This document shows, one piece after another, positions 8,072 through 11,565 of a stretch of 11,565 bases of DNA (position 1 is its first letter; every line of letters starts with the position of its first letter). The DNA lies in the NCBI GenBank assembly GCA_021107975.1, contig JAIORT010000204.1, forward strand, positions 1 through 11,565, given 5' to 3'. The DNA comes from Bacteroidales bacterium (GTDB lineage Bacteria; Bacteroidota; Bacteroidia; Bacteroidales; JAADJA01). The notes beneath the pieces were generated by a model that searched no databases, was not told where the DNA came from, and saw only the letters and a list, made by a program, of their open reading frames with translations. A program made the translations under genes and the position numbers.

Positions 8072-8823
8072 GACTGTATTATTTTAATAAACTCGTCTGA
8101 TTTCAGGGAGGCACCTCCTATTAACCCTCCGTCCACGTCAGGATTGGTAAATAATTCTCTTGCGTTTTTCGAATTACAGCTTCCACCATAAAGTATCGAA
8201 GTGGTTTCTGCAACTTCTTCATCGTATTTTTCTTTTATCAGGCTCCTGATATAATGGTGCATTTCCTGTGCCTGATCCGATGTTGCGGTTACTCCTGTCC
8301 CAATTGCCCATACAGGCTCATAAGCAATTATAATATTCCCAAAATCAGTTTTATTAAGACGAAACACCGATTCTTCCAATTGCTTTTTAACCACATCAAA
8401 ATGGTTTCCCTTTTCCCTTTCGGGCAGTAATTCGCCGCAGCAAAAAATCGGGGAAATATTATATTTTAATGCCATATTCACTTTTTCGGCTATCATTTCA
8501 TTTGTCTCGTTAAAATATTTTCTTCTTTCGGAGTGCCCGATAATGCAATAATCAACCTCCATCGACTCAAGCATAGGAGCCGAAATTTCGCCGGTATAGG
8601 CGCCGGATTCATAGTTGCTTAGGTTTTGTGCGCCAACATGCAGGTTGGTTTCGTTTGCGAAATCGGTAGCCAACTCAAGATATACCGAAGGCGGACAAAT
8701 TATTACGGCTGTGTTTTTCTGGTTATGATTTTTAACAAAGTTAACGATGTCATTGATCAGGTCATCAGCTTCCTCAAAGGTTTTATTCATTTTCCAGTTT
8801 CCTGCTACGATTTGTGTTCTCAT
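8059..8823 (-). CDS. tpiA: Triosephosphate isomerase
   Basis: This cytosolic TIM-barrel enzyme interconverts dihydroxyacetone phosphate and glyceraldehyde-3-phosphate in glycolysis and gluconeogenesis. The 254 residues match the usual length. The active-site residues are present: Asn9 and Lys11 in GNWKMN, His97 in IIGHSERR, and Glu169 in AYEPVWAIGTG, which also begins the mobile loop 6. Phosphate-binding segments YGGS (212-215) and GGLIGGASL (232-240) are intact. The last codons, IND and the stop, lie inside the heptamer array. A possible -7 promoter element sits 42 bases before the start, and the gap to the preceding gene is 97 bases, so tpiA may head the run tpiA-prmA-giant protein-plsY. 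The neighbouring BT_3928-like gene is a conserved partner in Bacteroides as far as I recall. Confidence 0.97.
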   Translation of the reverse strand: MRTQIVAGNWKMNKTFEEADDLINDIVNFVKNHNQKNTAVIICPPSVYLELATDFANETNLHVGAQNLSNYESGAYTGEISAPMLESMEVDYCIIGHSERRKYFNETNEMIAEKVNMALKYNISPIFCCGELLPEREKGNHFDVVKKQLEESVFRLNKTDFGNIIIAYEPVWAIGTGVTATSDQAQEMHHYIRSLIKEKYDEEVAETTSILYGGSCNSKNARELFTNPDVDGGLIGGASLKSDEFIKIIQSIND

Positions 8824-8864
8824 GTTTTACTGTTTAGTGTTTAATAAATTAAATGCTTTTGTGT

Positions 8865-8872
8865 CAAAAATA
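8865..8872 (-). promoter_or_regulatory. Possible Bacteroidetes -7 promoter element for tpiA
   Basis: On the minus strand this reads TATTTTTG, an exact match to the Bacteroidetes -7 consensus TAnnTTTG. It would place the transcript start near 8858, giving a leader of about 35 bases before the tpiA ATG. The usual -33 TTTG box is not at the expected distance: the nearest TTTG lies 29 bases upstream of the -7 element instead of about 19-21. In such AT-rich DNA a single box can arise by chance, so the call is tentative. Confidence 0.35.
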
Positions 8873-8917
8873 TGATTAATAAAAATAGGTTTAAATGGAG
8901 ACAAAAAAACTTATAAA

Positions 8918-10183
8918 TTAATTATCAACAAATTTTCTGTGAAATTCTTCAAAGGTTGGTAAATAGTTGTAATGCCATTTTTCGATGACTACGGCATCTT
9001 TTAAAAGGATTAAACCGGGATTGGAACGTATCATTGTCATAAGTTCAATATCATCGGCAAAATAGAAATCTGCTTCCAAATTATTTGCTTGTTTAAACTG
9101 CATAACCTCTTCGGGCAAACTGCTTGTTAATACGACAAAAGAAATATCTTCATTGTTACCTTGACTGACAAAATCCCTGATTTGGCTTATTTTCTTCAGG
9201 CTGGTTTCAGACAGGTTATAAGCAACAAGTATAAACTGGTAATCCCGATTTTCAATAATCTGAGAAGTATAATCATTACCATTTTCATCCTCAATTGTTA
9301 AATCGTGAATTTTAGGGTTTGGGTCAACAACTCTTTGCCTGACAAATTCCCACTTCGACATCCAGACTGAATCATTATAAGAATAATCAGGTGATAAATA
9401 TTCCTTTTCCTCGCCGGTTTTTTTGTTCTTATAAATTAAATAATATTTAAGAGGTATAGGATTTTCATTAACCATTTTATTGCCTGCCTTCCAGGCTCTG
9501 AAATCAATAACCGGTAAATGGCTGATATTATATATTTCAAAACCGAGAAAAACAAAACCAATAATTATAAAGATTAACCACTCGGCAGCTTTCCCAAACC
9601 ACCGTATTGTCCGGTTCCTGGCAATGAAAACAATTATTAAAAGCGCATCAATAACAAGATTTTTATATAAAGTTTGCCAGTTTGTAAGTATAATGGCTTC
9701 GCCAAAACAACCGCAATCTTTAACAGGATTGTAAAGAGCATCGTTAATGGTGGTTACCGTAAAAACTGCCATCATCAACATAATTAGCCATGAAGTTAAC
9801 CTGATATTAACATTAAATATCAACAAAGCTCCAAGTACAAATTCAGTAGCATTCAGAATAACTGACAAGGGTAATGCTGCCGGAATAGCCCAATCCGTTT
9901 CAAACGCAATAAAATAATCTATAATTCGATATTCGGTACCTATCGGATCAACACCTTTTACAAAACCGGAAAAAATAAACACACATCCTAAAATAATTCT
10001 GATTATAGAGATTTGTGATTTGTTAAATCTCCGGTTATACACAACAATTAGAAGGATTTCCACCATCAAAAGGCACACGAAAAAAAGATTAAGCTCCTCG
10101 AAAACACTGATATAATAACCAGAGGTGAGAATTAGCAATATAATAATCCAACTAATTAATTTCGATTTATTGTTATCCGTCAT
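8918..10183 (-). CDS. BT_3928-like inner-membrane protein: DoxX/MauE-like domain plus thioredoxin-like domain
   Basis: About seven hydrophobic segments lie at residues 10-28, 31-49, 58-76, 103-123, 129-148, 171-188 and 202-221. The core at 58-190 carries the DoxX/MauE signature, with GCVFIFSGFVKGVDP at 66-80 and DCGCFG at 156-161. MauE-type proteins are linked to disulfide chemistry during maturation of methylamine dehydrogenase. Residues 310-421 look thioredoxin-like: a strand FILVAYN, a strand ISFVVLTS, a likely cis-proline loop NPGLILLKDAVV at 388-399, and a last helix. The CxxC expected after the first strand is missing; the sequence there is NLSETSLKK. Residues 225-309 link the two parts and have no recognised motif. 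The arrangement matches the Bacteroidetes 'BT_3928 family' as I recall it. The gene follows DUF1599 by 59 bases. The exact reaction and partner are unknown. Confidence 0.85.
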   Translation of the reverse strand: MTDNNKSKLISWIIILLILTSGYYISVFEELNLFFVCLLMVEILLIVVYNRRFNKSQISIIRIILGCVFIFSGFVKGVDPIGTEYRIIDYFIAFETDWAIPAALPLSVILNATEFVLGALLIFNVNIRLTSWLIMLMMAVFTVTTINDALYNPVKDCGCFGEAIILTNWQTLYKNLVIDALLIIVFIARNRTIRWFGKAAEWLIFIIIGFVFLGFEIYNISHLPVIDFRAWKAGNKMVNENPIPLKYYLIYKNKKTGEEKEYLSPDYSYNDSVWMSKWEFVRQRVVDPNPKIHDLTIEDENGNDYTSQIIENRDYQFILVAYNLSETSLKKISQIRDFVSQGNNEDISFVVLTSSLPEEVMQFKQANNLEADFYFADDIELMTMIRSNPGLILLKDAVVIEKWHYNYLPTFEEFHRKFVDN

Positions 10184-10242
10184 TTAATATTTAACATAAT
10201 GTATTCTACAACATATTGATTAAGTCTATTCTGTCGGTTTTA

Positions 10243-10797
10243 CTATTTTTTACGATTAGCTTCTTCATCTAACATTATTAAAGCAAAGACAGAATAATTG
10301 ATAATATCGGCGTAATTGGCATCAACTCCTTCCGAAACAAAAGTTTTACCCTCATGATTTTCGATTTGCTTAATGCGTAAAAGTTTCATTAAAATAATAT
10401 CGGTAAGTGAACTTATGCGCATATTTCGCCATGCTTCTCCATAATCGTGGTTTTTATCCTCCATCAAGGCTTTAGATGAATATATATGCTTATCGAATAA
10501 TTTTACAGCTTGTTCCATTGACATTTCTATTTCCTCATCAGAACCCAATTCAAGCTGGATCAATGCTATAACGGAATAATTTACTATTCCGATAAATTCG
10601 GGTCTGATACCTTCGTTTATCTTTTGCGTTCCTTTTTCTTCAATGCTTCTTATACGGTTCGCCTTGATATAGATTTGATCGGTTAATGAAGCCGTTCGGA
10701 GAATACGCCATGCACTTCCATAATCTTTCATTTTCCGGATGAAGATATTGCGGCATATCCCGATGATTGCTTCAAACTGTCCTGAAGTTTTCTCCAT
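10243..10797 (-). CDS. DUF1599 protein with two tandem copies of the domain
   Basis: This 184-residue, mostly helical, soluble protein belongs to the family known as DUF1599, which I recall is also described as a nucleotide-modification-associated domain; no reaction is established. It consists of two homologous halves, about 7-84 and 96-177, offset by 93-94 residues. Shared positions include DYGxAWR (25-31 and 118-124), SLTD (37-40 and 130-133), RI followed by IE (48-53 and 141-146), EG (62-63 and 156-157), and NYSxxALIxL (73-82 and 167-176). There is no signal peptide or membrane segment. It is divergent from folP, which suggests, but does not show, a link to folate or nucleotide metabolism, and it is probably cotranscribed with the BT_3928-like gene 59 bases downstream. 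Family assignment is good; function is open. Confidence 0.85.
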   Translation of the reverse strand: MEKTSGQFEAIIGICRNIFIRKMKDYGSAWRILRTASLTDQIYIKANRIRSIEEKGTQKINEGIRPEFIGIVNYSVIALIQLELGSDEEIEMSMEQAVKLFDKHIYSSKALMEDKNHDYGEAWRNMRISSLTDIILMKLLRIKQIENHEGKTFVSEGVDANYADIINYSVFALIMLDEEANRKK

Positions 10798-10855
10798 AGT
10801 TTATGCTATATTTAATATTTGTAATTTCGCAAAGAAACAATTTTTAACTATTCAA
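10798..10855. promoter_or_regulatory. Divergent intergenic region between DUF1599 gene and folP
   Basis: These 58 AT-rich bases separate two divergent starts, so they should hold promoter signals for at least one direction. Towards folP, TAATATTTG at 10813-10821 resembles the Bacteroidetes -7 box TAnnTTTG with one extra base between TA and TTTG. Towards DUF1599 there is only a weaker partial match, TTTCTTTG on the minus strand at about 10828-10835. No convincing -33 boxes or operator-like inverted repeats were found. The location is firm; the individual boxes are not. Confidence 0.35.
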
Positions 10856-11565
10856 ATGGATTTTTTATCGGGTAAAAGTAAATCATTTTCGCCAAAATTT
10901 ACATTGGATTGCAACGGCAAAATCCTGAGCCTTGAAAAACCTGTTGTAATGGGAATCCTGAATATTACTCCCGATTCATTTTATGACGGGGCAAAATTCG
11001 ATACTGAAAAGGCCTGGTTAGCCCAGACAGAAAAAATGCTGAAAGAAGGAGCGGCTGTCATTGATATAGGCGCTGTTTCAACACGACCGGGGTCAGTAGA
11101 GATTGCTGAAGATAAAGAGCTTGAAATACTGCTGCCGGCTTTGTATTCAATACAAAAACATTTTCCCGAAGCAATTCTCTCTGTTGACACTTACCGGAGC
11201 AAGGTTGCCGAAATTGCGATCAGCAAAGGCGCTTTTATTATCAACGATATTTCAGGAGGAACTTTTGATGAGAAGATGTTCGGGACTGTTGCCAGGTTTA
11301 AAGCACCTTACATTATAATGCACATAAAAGGAACTCCAAAGAATATGCAGATTAATCCGCATTATAAAAATGTTGTTAAAGAAATAAAAGATTTTTTTTT
11401 CAGGCAATTAGAAAAATTGGCAAAACTTGGCGTTACTGACAATATCGTACTTGATCCGGGTTTTGGATTTGGAAAAACTTTGGAAGATAATTATAAGATA
11501 CTATCCGGGCTAAAGTCTTTTTTAGAATTAGGGCATCCTGTTATGGCAGGTGTTTCACGTAAATC
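10856..11565 (+). CDS. folP: Dihydropteroate synthase, C-terminus cut by window edge
   Basis: This cytosolic TIM-barrel enzyme joins p-aminobenzoate to 6-hydroxymethyl-7,8-dihydropterin diphosphate in folate synthesis and is the target of sulfonamides. There are 236 complete codons, so only about the last 40 residues are missing. Visible motifs are GILNITPDSF (33-42), which binds diphosphate; loop 2 GAVSTRPGS (72-80), with Thr76 and Arg77; SVDT (109-112); IINDISGG (128-135); IIMHIKGTPKNM (153-164); DPGFGFGK (200-207); and GVSRKS (232-237). The GA in place of GG/GE before STRPG is a mild variation, and I see nothing that resembles acquired sulfonamide-resistant Sul enzymes. A run of nine T (11392-11400) lies in the reading frame, which is intact across it. 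The start is the first in-frame ATG; no Shine-Dalgarno sequence is evident. It is divergent from DUF1599. Confidence 0.96.
   Translation, partial: MDFLSGKSKSFSPKFTLDCNGKILSLEKPVVMGILNITPDSFYDGAKFDTEKAWLAQTEKMLKEGAAVIDIGAVSTRPGSVEIAEDKELEILLPALYSIQKHFPEAILSVDTYRSKVAEIAISKGAFIINDISGGTFDEKMFGTVARFKAPYIIMHIKGTPKNMQINPHYKNVVKEIKDFFFRQLEKLAKLGVTDNIVLDPGFGFGKTLEDNYKILSGLKSFLELGHPVMAGVSRK

Noticed and set aside
8824..8917. T-rich stretch after the BT_3928-like gene as an intrinsic terminator
   Set aside because: The run of seven T on the minus strand is not preceded by a stable GC-containing hairpin.
11056..11115. folP as a sulfonamide-resistance variant because of GAVSTRPG
   Set aside because: Variation just before STRPG is, as I recall, common among Bacteroidetes enzymes, and no insertion like those of acquired Sul proteins is visible.

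Overview
The window is AT-rich DNA of a Bacteroidota (Bacteroidetes) genome, most likely of the order Bacteroidales. The signs are signal peptides ending in FSQ or HAQ, a PD40/TPR envelope protein, absence of clear Shine-Dalgarno sequences, one good match to the Bacteroidetes -7 box TAnnTTTG, and a folP / DUF1599 / BT_3928-like / tpiA gene order that I recall from Bacteroides. The genus cannot be told from the sequence.

Seven of the eight genes lie on the minus strand. From right to left: folP (plus strand, cut by the right edge) diverges from a DUF1599 gene across a 58-base gap. DUF1599 is followed by a DoxX/MauE-like membrane protein with a thioredoxin-like tail. After a 97-base gap with a possible promoter comes a compact run: tpiA, prmA, a 1495-residue exported protein of unknown function, and plsY, with gaps of 49, 12 and 10 bases. 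A further 146 bases on, a TPR/PD40 protein begins at a TTG codon and is cut by the left edge.

Most of the genes are housekeeping. tpiA and plsY are linked through the dihydroxyacetone-phosphate / glycerol-3-phosphate pool, prmA methylates ribosomal protein L11, and folP makes dihydropteroate. The two least explained parts are the giant exported protein between prmA and plsY, and an exact tandem array of eight 7-base units that covers the tpiA stop codon and fills the tpiA-prmA gap. I see no RNA genes, insertion sequences, CRISPR arrays, prophage genes or defence genes. No stretch longer than 300 bases lacks a gene.
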